The position numbers and the translations under genes are program-made. This document shows, in pieces, positions 36,234 to 44,612 of a stretch of DNA of 48,726 bases. A model generated the notes under the pieces. That model made no database searches, was not told the DNA's origin, and saw only the letters and a list, made by a program, of their open reading frames with translations. The DNA is from Pseudomonadota bacterium. Its GTDB lineage: Bacteria > Desulfobacterota > Desulfobulbia > Desulfobulbales > Desulfocapsaceae. How positions within the stretch are numbered: position 1 is the first letter of the stretch; each line of letters opens with the position of its first letter. Location of the stretch: contig JAHJNL010000085.1 in assembly GCA_018820855.1 (NCBI GenBank), forward strand, positions 1 through 48,726, in the 5' to 3' direction.

Positions 36234-37230
36234 AAGAGTTCAATACAAAATCAGTGAAGAGAATGGGATAGCTGGCGATCAATGCAAAGATGAGAAAACC
36301 TGCCAAAGAAATAAGGCAGAAACGTTTCCGGAGGATAGGTATCACTTTCGCGAGAGATTTCGGTCCCTTCAAACTTTCAACTACGCCTGTTCCCATGCCG
36401 GTCGTGCCTGCCAAGAGAAGTGAGAGATAGAGAGGATACCCGATGTAGGAGTAATCCTTCTGCAGTATGCAGAAGGGGCAATGATGGGTGGGTAATTGAT
36501 AGTAGTAAACAGAGATAAAAGAGATCACCGCAGCTAAAGAAATAATAGTTGTAGCTCCTGCCAGGAGACCATACAAGGCCGCGCCTCTCCCGGTAATAAC
36601 GACACTGAATCCCACCCTCAAGGTCAGGAGCAGGGCTGCATAGAAAACCAACATGGTGGCAGTGGTGGGAAGGCTTGCCGCGCTCCCTGTCAGACTTTGG
36701 CTTTCACCACTGAATATGATCCCGCAGCATGATGTAATCACATCGGTCCTGAGCCCCATAAAATATTTAATCTGGAGGATGGTGTCCAATGCGATCATTA
36801 CCGTCAAAAGAATGAGGAGCTTGTATTTGGGACGGATCAGCGGGTAATCATGGGCCTGATTGTCTGTGTGGTTGACGATCATCCACACTCCGCAGATCAT
36901 AAAGGTAATGATTTTAACAACCAGTGCGACGTAGCCGTAGTCATTGGCATTGAGCGATCCCGCTGCACACATGGCACCGACAAACAAGTCATGCATATGT
37001 TCCGCGGTAAAAATAAACAGGACAAGGGAAAAGAGTTCAAACCCCAGCACATAACTGAAAACAGTGGAAATGAGGTATGTCTTTTTTTCCAGGAGCAGTT
37101 GCAGTTCGCTGCCGCTTTGGATATTCCAATGCGTCAGGATTCTAAGAGCGGTGTACAGGGCGTAAAATGCGAAAGCAGTGACCAGCAGAGAACCAGAGTT
37201 CAGGGCTATAATGGCCGGATTAAGCAACAT
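36232..37230 (-). CDS. polytopic membrane protein with CPFC motif
   Basis: A 332-residue membrane protein with about eight hydrophobic segments. It has no family I can name. It does contain HHCPFCILQ (Cys251 and Cys254) at a membrane edge, which resembles the CxxC of DsbB/VKOR-type disulfide proteins or a metal site. There is also a Cys pair SCC (168-169) and a HMH...C group (about 78-88). It is the third gene of a minus-strand operon, after an ABC permease and ATPase. A role in moving or reducing copper or heme ligands for the NosL proteins is an inference. The last codon is followed by a stop formed at the edge of a MITE, so the native end may be lost. Confidence 0.65.
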   Translation of the reverse strand: MLLNPAIIALNSGSLLVTAFAFYALYTALRILTHWNIQSGSELQLLLEKKTYLISTVFSYVLGFELFSLVLFIFTAEHMHDLFVGAMCAAGSLNANDYGYVALVVKIITFMICGVWMIVNHTDNQAHDYPLIRPKYKLLILLTVMIALDTILQIKYFMGLRTDVITSCCGIIFSGESQSLTGSAASLPTTATMLVFYAALLLTLRVGFSVVITGRGAALYGLLAGATTIISLAAVISFISVYYYQLPTHHCPFCILQKDYSYIGYPLYLSLLLAGTTGMGTGVVESLKGPKSLAKVIPILRKRFCLISLAGFLIFALIASYPILFTDFVLNS

Positions 37231-37279
37231 GTTGGTTTTCCGTTTTCAAGGTACCCTTCACTGTTCAGGCTGATCGATA

Positions 37280-37951
37280 TTACTTCACCACACTGCCATC
37301 CCGCATCGCAATTACACGATCGACAACTGCGGATTCAAAAACCAGAGCATCATGGCTGGCGATGAGGATAGTTTTTCCCTCTTTTCTGAATCCGGAAAAA
37401 ATTTCCAGAAGCTGTCCAGCGAGCCTTGTGTCGAGATGCGCAGTAGGTTCATCAGCGATGATAATGGAGGGGGCGTTGATCAGGGCTCTGGCGATGGCGA
37501 CCCGTTGTTGTTCCCCACCTGACAGGTATTCCACATGTTCCTGTATCTTTGAACCGATTCCGAGCTTGTCCAGAAGGGTGATGGCCCGCTCTTTCGTCAG
37601 TCGATATTTTCCTCCCAACGGATAGGCGGGAAGCATGGTGTTTTCCAATACTGAAATTCCTTTTATCAGGTTGTAATTCTGAAAGATGAAACCAAAGGTC
37701 TCTCTCCTGATTCTGGCAGCGAATCTTTCAGGAAGACTCGTAATCTCTTGCCCGCTTATCCATATTCTTCCGGAGGTGGGCCTGGACATGCATCCGATGA
37801 TACTTAACAGGGTGGTCTTTCCCGAGCCGCTGGGGCCGACGAATACGATCACTTCACCCAGGGAAACCTCAAGATTAATCCCCTTCAGGGCATGAAACTC
37901 ATTGGTTTTTCCCGTATGAAATGATTTGGTTATTGCCGATAATTGAATCAT
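37280..37951 (-). CDS. ABC transporter ATPase, MacB/LolD type
   Basis: A 223-residue ATPase with Walker A GPSGSGKTTL, the Q-loop region FIFQNYNLIKG, signature LSGGEQQRVAIARAL, Walker B IIIADEPTAHLD and the switch His in IASHDALV. The 'FQNYNL...VLEN' style places it in the MacB/LolD/FtsE group, which powers mechanotransmission rather than import. It starts about 25 bases after the permease stop and works with it. Confidence 0.9.
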   Translation of the reverse strand: MIQLSAITKSFHTGKTNEFHALKGINLEVSLGEVIVFVGPSGSGKTTLLSIIGCMSRPTSGRIWISGQEITSLPERFAARIRRETFGFIFQNYNLIKGISVLENTMLPAYPLGGKYRLTKERAITLLDKLGIGSKIQEHVEYLSGGEQQRVAIARALINAPSIIIADEPTAHLDTRLAGQLLEIFSGFRKEGKTILIASHDALVFESAVVDRVIAMRDGSVVK

Positions 37952-37976
37952 TCGTCGTCCGTTACAGATTGTCCTT

Positions 37977-39152
37977 TCAATGTCTCATCACCTGATCCGG
38001 ATCGGAGACCGCTACTGTCCATGTGGGAACGATGGTTAAAAGAGTGTAAGGCACTACAGTCAGAAAAAAAAGGATAGCCAATTGATAAGGATCAATGGCG
38101 GGACTGAGACTGAAATTAGGGTAGAGTGTCGACCAGCCTTTCAGGGCATGTTGAAAAAGAGTCGCAGAGGTGACATAAATGTGGATATAGGCGGTGATTA
38201 CTCCCAGTAAAAAGGCGGAGACGGAAATGACCACTCCTTCCCAGAACTTCATCATCAGCACGTCTGACGTATCCCAACCAATGCCTTTCAAGATACCAAT
38301 CTCCTTCTTTTCTTCAGCGCTAAGCCCTGTCGCCCTGTCCCATGCGAAAATAAAGAAGGCAAGAACGGTTCCACAGAGCAGGACGATAACGTATCCTCCG
38401 CGCCAGTCAAAAAGAGAGGAGTAGGTTCGAATGATATCTTCCTTCAGGATGGGCCTTGTGTCCGGGAGGTCCCTGGTAATCTTCGTTGAGATGGTTGCAG
38501 ACTCACGTTGATTGCGAATAGTGACACTGAGGTCAGTGGCATAGCCTGCCGGGACCCCTGAAATTTTGCGAAAGATGGTTTCAGACATGAGGATCAGGTC
38601 TGAGGACACGAGATCGGTTCCTTCCCCCATCGTATTGATCGGTTTGAGAACGATCGCCTCTCCATCGTGTGCTCGAATATACAGTTTTCCATCGGTGAGA
38701 GGCCCCCATGTTCTCAGTACGCCAGCTCCGGTTTCAACCGTATCATCCGGCTGAGAAAAATTTTCCGGAACCATAATGGTATAGTTTGTCCTGGATGCAG
38801 GATGGAAGTAATAGCCCCACAGTCTTGGGTTTACCGAGGAAACACCGCGGATGAGTTTTATTTTCTCTATGTAGCTTACGGGGATGAGGGAGTGTCTGCC
38901 ACCTACTGTGCGTTGCACGATCATTTCCGGACCGTCTTTCAGTATGATTACCGCTTCCTTCCGCAAGGCATGGGTAAAGAAGATAACTGAAGAGAGCAGA
39001 AAGGTAACGAGTGAGTAGACCACCAGAAGTGAGAGATTTCTCCCCTTGCGCCGCCACAGGGAAGAGAGGGTGAAATCGAGAAAGAAACGTTGCCGTTCAA
39101 GCCATATCATTTCAGAAAGTAAATTCTTCAAAAGTGTTATCATCCTGAACAA
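37977..39152 (-). CDS. ABC transporter permease, MacB/FtsX type
   Basis: A 391-residue permease with one N-terminal membrane segment (LVVYSLVTFLLSSVIFF), a large periplasmic domain (about residues 60-245) and three C-terminal segments. This is the MacB/FtsX layout. EKKEIGILKGIGWDTSDV is the typical cytoplasmic coupling motif. The start is a TTG with AAGGA 7 bases upstream; an internal ATG three codons later is an alternative. It heads the minus-strand operon permease-ATPase-CPFC protein. Related transporters linked to nosL occur in copper and nos clusters; that link is inferred from context. Confidence 0.85.
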   Translation of the reverse strand: MFRMITLLKNLLSEMIWLERQRFFLDFTLSSLWRRKGRNLSLLVVYSLVTFLLSSVIFFTHALRKEAVIILKDGPEMIVQRTVGGRHSLIPVSYIEKIKLIRGVSSVNPRLWGYYFHPASRTNYTIMVPENFSQPDDTVETGAGVLRTWGPLTDGKLYIRAHDGEAIVLKPINTMGEGTDLVSSDLILMSETIFRKISGVPAGYATDLSVTIRNQRESATISTKITRDLPDTRPILKEDIIRTYSSLFDWRGGYVIVLLCGTVLAFFIFAWDRATGLSAEEKKEIGILKGIGWDTSDVLMMKFWEGVVISVSAFLLGVITAYIHIYVTSATLFQHALKGWSTLYPNFSLSPAIDPYQLAILFFLTVVPYTLLTIVPTWTVAVSDPDQVMRH

Positions 39153-39634
39153 CGACTATTCCTTCAGTTAATAAGCACACGACAAACTGAAGATCTGGAG
39201 GTGAAGAAGTGGACGGGATGTGGTCGAATCCCATTGGAAGTTCCTGACATGGAAGGTCAGCACCTCTCTGGGAACAATGACTGGCTAACTCGGCTTTGTT
39301 AGAAGGCAGAGACCTGTAAAATTCAGTTCATGAGTTCCGTAAACATACGCATGTGCCGATAGACTCGTTGGCTAACCAATACAGTAACTCTTGCTCAGAG
39401 TCAAAAGATGCAGCCATGGAATCTAGCCCTTCAACTCGGTTTGCGCAAGTTATTTTGTTCCGTTGGAAATACCGCTAAATGAGAGAGATCGGAAGAACGC
39501 AGGGCGAGAGAATGTGTGTAGGTTACCGGTGAATTTTAGGCTGGTAACAATGAGTGATTGTTTATCATCTATCACCTCATCTATACGGAAAAAATGAGAG
39601 TAACGTAAAAATGTGGCATGGAGAAACCTTTACA
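39153..39634. other. divergent upstream region, no gene seen
   Basis: About 480 bases between the minus-strand ABC operon and the oxidase promoter. No coding region, tRNA or clear riboswitch is recognised. A short 'tRNA-like' GGTCGAATCCC near 39212 has no matching arms. Confidence 0.4.
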
Positions 39635-39663
39635 TTGACAGCCACTCTGTGTCCTATTATAGT
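39635..39663 (+). promoter_or_regulatory. sigma70-type promoter of the multicopper oxidase
   Basis: TTGACA (39635-39640) is followed after 17 bases by TATAGT (39658-39663), which is 11 of 12 consensus bases. The predicted start near 39670 leaves a leader of about 255 bases before the oxidase ATG. Confidence 0.6.
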
Positions 39664-39665
39664 TT

Positions 39666-39684
39666 GGAAATGATAATTATTCTT
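39666..39684 (+). promoter_or_regulatory. Fur-box-like operator
   Basis: GGAAATGATAATTATTCTT matches 14 of 19 positions of the classical Fur box and contains the core ATGATAATTAT palindrome. It overlaps the predicted transcription start, where a repressor would block the promoter. Iron control is therefore inferred. Confidence 0.5.
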
Positions 39685-39925
39685 TGTCGGGGGCGTCGCG
39701 AACTTTTGCTTTTGCCCATATTTTGACAAAAAAGGTGATGTGCCCGAAGGCTGATACTCGAGTTGCCCCAGTTACCAGTAAAATCCAAGACCTTATCGGT
39801 TAACCAATTGTCTGATTTCACAATAATTTTCTTGTTTTGTTGTTCGCCAAAAGGTGGGCCAAAACCCTATCCCGCATGCGAGTAAGGTATTTGATAGATC
39901 CATTGTTTTCAGGAGGAGAGCCAAT

Positions 39926-42900
39926 ATGAAAACCCGTAAATTTTTGACATTTCTATGCTTGCTGCTAGCGGCTGTTGTCGTCACCTGGTCGTCTGGCCTG
40001 GTATTTGCGGATAAAAATATTTCTCAACAGCAGCTGCTTTCGATGCCTGAGAAAATAGCGGCAATAATTCGAACGGCCATACAGCCGCTTCTCTTGAAAT
40101 CCGATAAGACGGCGGATTCCTCGAAATCAACCGACCTTGAAGTCAATAATAATACGATAAGTCAAGAACCTGCTGATACTGTCTTGGTAGACGAAAAGAC
40201 TACAAAGTCGATACTCACCAACTCAGGAAGAAGGGCGGCACTGACCAAGGCCGCTCAGGAACTGTTGAATCAAAAAACATCAACGCAGTTTAGGGGCAAT
40301 ACCAGCCAGAAATTGTCATCTTTGCAGTCAAAAACAGCTGTCTTTGCCGCTTCCCCGGCAACGGATCAAACAAAGATTCCCCACTACTTCGGACCATTCC
40401 CCAACTGGGCAAATAGTCCGTTCACTCTTCCCGATGTAGCCGTGACCATCACCGGTGATGGTTCAGGAGCGACTGCCCAGGCAACCGTCGGTGCCAATGG
40501 TGCGATTACCGATATTACTCTTGTTGAACCGGGTAGCGGATACTCAATGGCGACGGTCAATATATCCGGCGGTGGAGCAGGTGCAACTGCAGATGCTGTG
40601 GTTATGACGACGGGCGTGGTTGCCGCAGTCACTATTGAAACAGGGGGCTCTGGATACATTTACCCCCAAGTCACCATCTCTGGTGGAGCTACTGTGGATG
40701 CAACGGCCACAGCCTATGGCGGAGTCGATGCTGTGCTTCTCACCAGTGGCGGGACCGGTGGCTATGTTCTCCCTACGGTGGACTTCGATCTGCCAGACGG
40801 ACCCGACGGAGTCAAAGCAACAGCCCATGCTGAAATAGATGGCAGTGGTAATATCCTGTCAATTGTTGTCGACACGCCTGGTTCCGGATACTCATTTGCA
40901 CCGAACGTGGTGGTACGTGACGGTACACTTTTTGATCCCATCCTTGGTGGCTCTGGAGCCACCGCGTCGGCTACCCTGACGCTCCAGACGGTTGTCGTTG
41001 ATACATTCGGTTCCGATTATACCTCCGTTCCTGCTGTGGATATAACTGACCCGAACGGTACAGGTGCAACGGCCAGTGCTGTTACCGATGTTGGTGCAGT
41101 TATTGCGATTAACGTGACAAACCAGGGTTCCGGGTATTTAACCGCAGGCGGCATCAAGAAGTTTCAGGATGGACTGCCGCTGCTGTGTAACCCTTCGGTA
41201 AAGGGTGACTGCGATGCAGCAGCGAACAATCTTGGCCAGTATCTGCCGCTTGGCGTTCCCGATACTACAACCTTTACAGTTGCTAATGGTTTTGCAAATG
41301 ATGCCGACTATTATGTCATCGCCCTGATACAGACCAGAGAGCAGATGAGCTCTAGTCTGCCTGCCCAAGGCACCTTGTTGCGCGAGTATGTCCAGCTAGA
41401 GACCCCGACTAACAAATCCTGGAGCAAGCATATTGCACTGCAGACATCACTGCTCGACGGCACCACGGTCCCGGCCCTGATGCCCGACGGCTCGCAGGCA
41501 TATGGAGTTGATAATCCTCATTTTCTCGGGCCACTGGTCGCTGCCCAGAAAGACAAACCTGTCCGTATCGTGTTTTACAATCTCCTGCCCGCTGGCGCAG
41601 AAGGTGATCTCATTATCCCCACGGACTCTACCATGATGGGTTCCGGTCCTGGGCCCATGGCGCAGGCCGAGCCGATAGATGACGGCACAGTCCTGGACGA
41701 GATTCGCAATCCAATATGTACGGAATTCCCCAAGGGTGACCAGTGTTTCAAAGATAACCGAGCCACTCTGCATCTGCATGGCGGTATCACTCCGTGGATC
41801 AGTGACGGCACCCCGCATCAGTGGATTACTCCTGCCAACGAGACCACTCCCTGGCCTCAGGGCGTCAGCGTCGGCAGTGTGCCGGATATGGCAATACCAG
41901 GTATTGTTCCCGATTGTTCTGCAGAAGATGATGGCTGTCAGACTTTCTATTATACCAATCAGCAGAGTGCCCGTTTGATGTTCTACCACGACCACGCCTG
42001 GGGCGTTACCCGTCTTAATGTCTATCTGGGTGAGGCTGCAGGTTACTTGATCAGTGACCCCACTGAACAGAAATTGGTTGCCGACGGCATAATTCCCGCT
42101 GAGCAAATCCCTCTTGTTATTCAGGACAGGACCTTTGTGCCCGATCTTCCTCAGCTGATGGAGCAGGATCCGACCTGGGATTCAAGCCGCTGGGGTGGCA
42201 AGGGTAACCTGTGGTATCATCATGTCTACATGCCGGCTCAGAATCCTGGAGATCCTTCCGGTATGAGCGCATACGGACGTTGGATGTACGGCCCCTGGTT
42301 CTGGCCGCCCGCCACACCTCCATATGGACCGATCAACAACCCCTATTATGATGCAAACTGTGTCCTTGATGACCCTGCCACCTGGCAAGTTGATACCGAT
42401 CCTTTCTGTGAGCCGGAGTTGATACCGGGAACACCGAATATCTCCGCCGGTATGGAACAGTTCAACGATACCCCCCTTGTCAACGGCACCGCATATCCAA
42501 CTATGACGCTCGAGCCAAAACCCTATCGATTCCGGATCCTTAATGCGGCAAATGACCGATTCTTCAACCTTCAGCTCTACGTTGCCGATCCGACCACAGG
42601 AACTGAGAGTGAGGTTGCCTTCAATCCGATTGAACTTGAAGCCGCCCAGATTGATCCGAATATCTTCCCGACTCCTGACACCACAGTAAGTCCTGCAGGC
42701 CCGAGTTGGGTCTATATCGGCAGCGAAGGCGGATTTCTGCCTGCCCCGGTGGTAATCCCCAATCAGCCCATCACCTGGATTATCGACCCGACCCGCTTCG
42801 ACGTCGGTAACGTAGATAAACATTCACTGCTGGTGTCTCCGGCCGAGAGGGCCGATGTTATTGTCGACTTCTCACAGTTTGCCGGCAAGACGCTTATTCT

Positions 42901-44305
42901 GTACAATGATGCGCCCGCGGCCTTTCCGGCAAGGGTTTCCACCTATGACTATTACACGGGAGCTCCGGACCAGTACCCGGTTGGTGCAAAAGCTACACTG
43001 CCCGGCTACGGTCCCAACACCCGTACGATTATGCAGATCAAGGTTGGAACAGGTTCTGGAACTCCCTTCAATCTCGCCGCGCTTCAGGCTGCATTTCGTC
43101 ATCATGCCGACGGCTCAGGCGTCTTTGAATCCGGCCAGCATCCGATTATCGTCGGGCAGGCCGCCTATAACAGTGCCTATGGTACGAACTTTGCGGCAAG
43201 TAGCAGCTGCAACGGCGGCAGTGACAACACCCGTTGTGACGGATTCGCGCGGATAGTTGATCAGGGTGGCGATCTGTTTGGCTTCAATACACTGCTCAAC
43301 CCTAATGCCAAACTCTCCATTCCCCTGGAACCCAAGGCAATTCATGATGAAATGAATGCCGCGTCCTTCGACGAGTTCGGCCGAATGACGGCAAACCTTG
43401 GCCTTGAGGCGGTGCCTGCATCTCCTGCAGGACAGAACATCATCCTCTATCCGTATAACAACCCGGCAACCGAGTTGATTGATGCCACCAACCTGCCGAA
43501 GAATACGATCGGCGTCGAGATGACACCAATTGCCACAACCGACGGCACCCAGATCTGGAAGATCACCCATAACGGTGTCGATACCCATCCCATTCACTGG
43601 CATCTTTACGATGTCCAGGTGCTCAACCGGGTAACCTGGGATAATATCATCATCCCGCCGGACCCAACCGAGCTTGGCTGGAAGGATACCCTGCGGGTAA
43701 GCCCGCTGGAGGATACCATTGTAGCTCTGCGGCCGCTCATCCCGGCATTGCCCTTTGATCTGCCCAACAGCATCCGGCCACTCAACCCGATGATGCCGCT
43801 CGGCTCGGAATGGGGATTCAATAACGTCGACGCCAGTGGCAATCCAACAGCTAATATCGTCAACAAACTGGTCAACTACGGTTGGGAATATGTATGGCAC
43901 TGCCATATCCTCAGTCATGAGGAGATGGATATGATGCGGCCGCAATCGGTGGCCGTTCCGCCGAAGGCACCGACCGGATTGACGTTAACAAAAAGCACCT
44001 CCGGCAGGGGAAGTACCGGGAAAACGGTAATTAACCTGCGCTGGACTGACAACTCATTGGGCGAAACCCAGTTTGTGGTGCAGCGTCAAAACACTGACGT
44101 TGCGGACTCGCCGTGGGTGACACTGGCGACCATGGTGCAGCCTCTGGTTCGCACCAACACGACTGGAACGAAGAGCTATGTTGATGCATCGTATCCCGTC
44201 GGAAACTTTAACTACCGGGTCGTTGCCGAAAATGTTGTCGGCTATGGTGGTGAGTTTATGGGGTTGACCGTTCGCTCCTATTCCAGTGAGGTGGCAAGGC
44301 CATAG
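39926..44305 (+). CDS. giant exported multicopper oxidase
   Basis: 1459 residues from the ATG at 39926, chosen because AGGAGGAGAG lies 6-7 bases before it. A signal peptide (residues 1-28) is followed by a linker. Next comes a region of four to six short beta repeats with the hallmark GSGY at their ends (about residues 170-410: PGSGYS, GGSGYIYP, PGSGYSFAP, QGSGYL). The multicopper oxidase domains carry copper ligands His616-Leu-His618, HDH at 688-690, HPIHWH at 1221-1226 and WHCHILSHEEM at 1324-1334. A fibronectin-III-like end follows from about 1370 (LRWTDNSLGETQFVVQR). The size and context resemble outer-surface multicopper oxidases of metal-cycling bacteria, such as OmpB-type or MofA-like proteins. 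The substrate could be Fe(II), Mn(II) or Cu(I) and is not settled by sequence. Confidence 0.88.
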   Translation: MKTRKFLTFLCLLLAAVVVTWSSGLVFADKNISQQQLLSMPEKIAAIIRTAIQPLLLKSDKTADSSKSTDLEVNNNTISQEPADTVLVDEKTTKSILTNSGRRAALTKAAQELLNQKTSTQFRGNTSQKLSSLQSKTAVFAASPATDQTKIPHYFGPFPNWANSPFTLPDVAVTITGDGSGATAQATVGANGAITDITLVEPGSGYSMATVNISGGGAGATADAVVMTTGVVAAVTIETGGSGYIYPQVTISGGATVDATATAYGGVDAVLLTSGGTGGYVLPTVDFDLPDGPDGVKATAHAEIDGSGNILSIVVDTPGSGYSFAPNVVVRDGTLFDPILGGSGATASATLTLQTVVVDTFGSDYTSVPAVDITDPNGTGATASAVTDVGAVIAINVTNQGSGYLTAGGIKKFQDGLPLLCNPSVKGDCDAAANNLGQYLPLGVPDTTTFTVANGFANDADYYVIALIQTREQMSSSLPAQGTLLREYVQLETPTNKSWSKHIALQTSLLDGTTVPALMPDGSQAYGVDNPHFLGPLVAAQKDKPVRIVFYNLLPAGAEGDLIIPTDSTMMGSGPGPMAQAEPIDDGTVLDEIRNPICTEFPKGDQCFKDNRATLHLHGGITPWISDGTPHQWITPANETTPWPQGVSVGSVPDMAIPGIVPDCSAEDDGCQTFYYTNQQSARLMFYHDHAWGVTRLNVYLGEAAGYLISDPTEQKLVADGIIPAEQIPLVIQDRTFVPDLPQLMEQDPTWDSSRWGGKGNLWYHHVYMPAQNPGDPSGMSAYGRWMYGPWFWPPATPPYGPINNPYYDANCVLDDPATWQVDTDPFCEPELIPGTPNISAGMEQFNDTPLVNGTAYPTMTLEPKPYRFRILNAANDRFFNLQLYVADPTTGTESEVAFNPIELEAAQIDPNIFPTPDTTVSPAGPSWVYIGSEGGFLPAPVVIPNQPITWIIDPTRFDVGNVDKHSLLVSPAERADVIVDFSQFAGKTLILYNDAPAAFPARVSTYDYYTGAPDQYPVGAKATLPGYGPNTRTIMQIKVGTGSGTPFNLAALQAAFRHHADGSGVFESGQHPIIVGQAAYNSAYGTNFAASSSCNGGSDNTRCDGFARIVDQGGDLFGFNTLLNPNAKLSIPLEPKAIHDEMNAASFDEFGRMTANLGLEAVPASPAGQNIILYPYNNPATELIDATNLPKNTIGVEMTPIATTDGTQIWKITHNGVDTHPIHWHLYDVQVLNRVTWDNIIIPPDPTELGWKDTLRVSPLEDTIVALRPLIPALPFDLPNSIRPLNPMMPLGSEWGFNNVDASGNPTANIVNKLVNYGWEYVWHCHILSHEEMDMMRPQSVAVPPKAPTGLTLTKSTSGRGSTGKTVINLRWTDNSLGETQFVVQRQNTDVADSPWVTLATMVQPLVRTNTTGTKSYVDASYPVGNFNYRVVAENVVGYGGEFMGLTVRSYSSEVARP

Positions 44306-44340
44306 CGGCTTAATGGAAAAAAACTGTTTCTCACGTAACT

Positions 44341-44383
44341 CAACAAGGTATGCGGTGGCATGTCATCGGATACCTTGTTGTTA
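44341..44383 (+). terminator. terminator after the multicopper oxidase
   Basis: CAACAAGGTAT (44341-44351) pairs perfectly with ATACCTTGTTG (44370-44380), followed by TTAT. The T-run is short, so strength is uncertain. Placement 35 bases after the stop supports it. Confidence 0.6.
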
Positions 44384-44484
44384 TAGTACTGAGACGAGGC
44401 GATAACTGTTTTCAATAGCTGATTGTCAAAGGAACAAACTCTTACCGTTTGCTTCTTCTCCTGTTATTCGAAAGAGGATGAAGC

Positions 44485-44513
44485 CACCTCTTAACCCACG
44501 GGGTTATGAGGTG
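44485..44513 (+). promoter_or_regulatory. leader hairpin of the repeat-protein gene
   Basis: CACCTCTTAACCC pairs with GGGTTATGAGGTG around ACG, with one mismatch. It lies about 100 bases before the next ATG without a T-run. It may be a leader structure or an end of processing; its function is unknown. Confidence 0.35.
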
Positions 44514-44612
44514 TTCTGAGAGATGAGATTGAGCAAACGGAAAATTTTTGCTAGTGATATCGTCGTTCAACAATTCATTTTAAATTTTTTTCCTAAATCC
44601 AGAGGAGGAAGT

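Noticed and set aside
39205-39230. tRNA-like GGTCGAATCCC
   Set aside because: No acceptor, D or anticodon arms could be folded around it.
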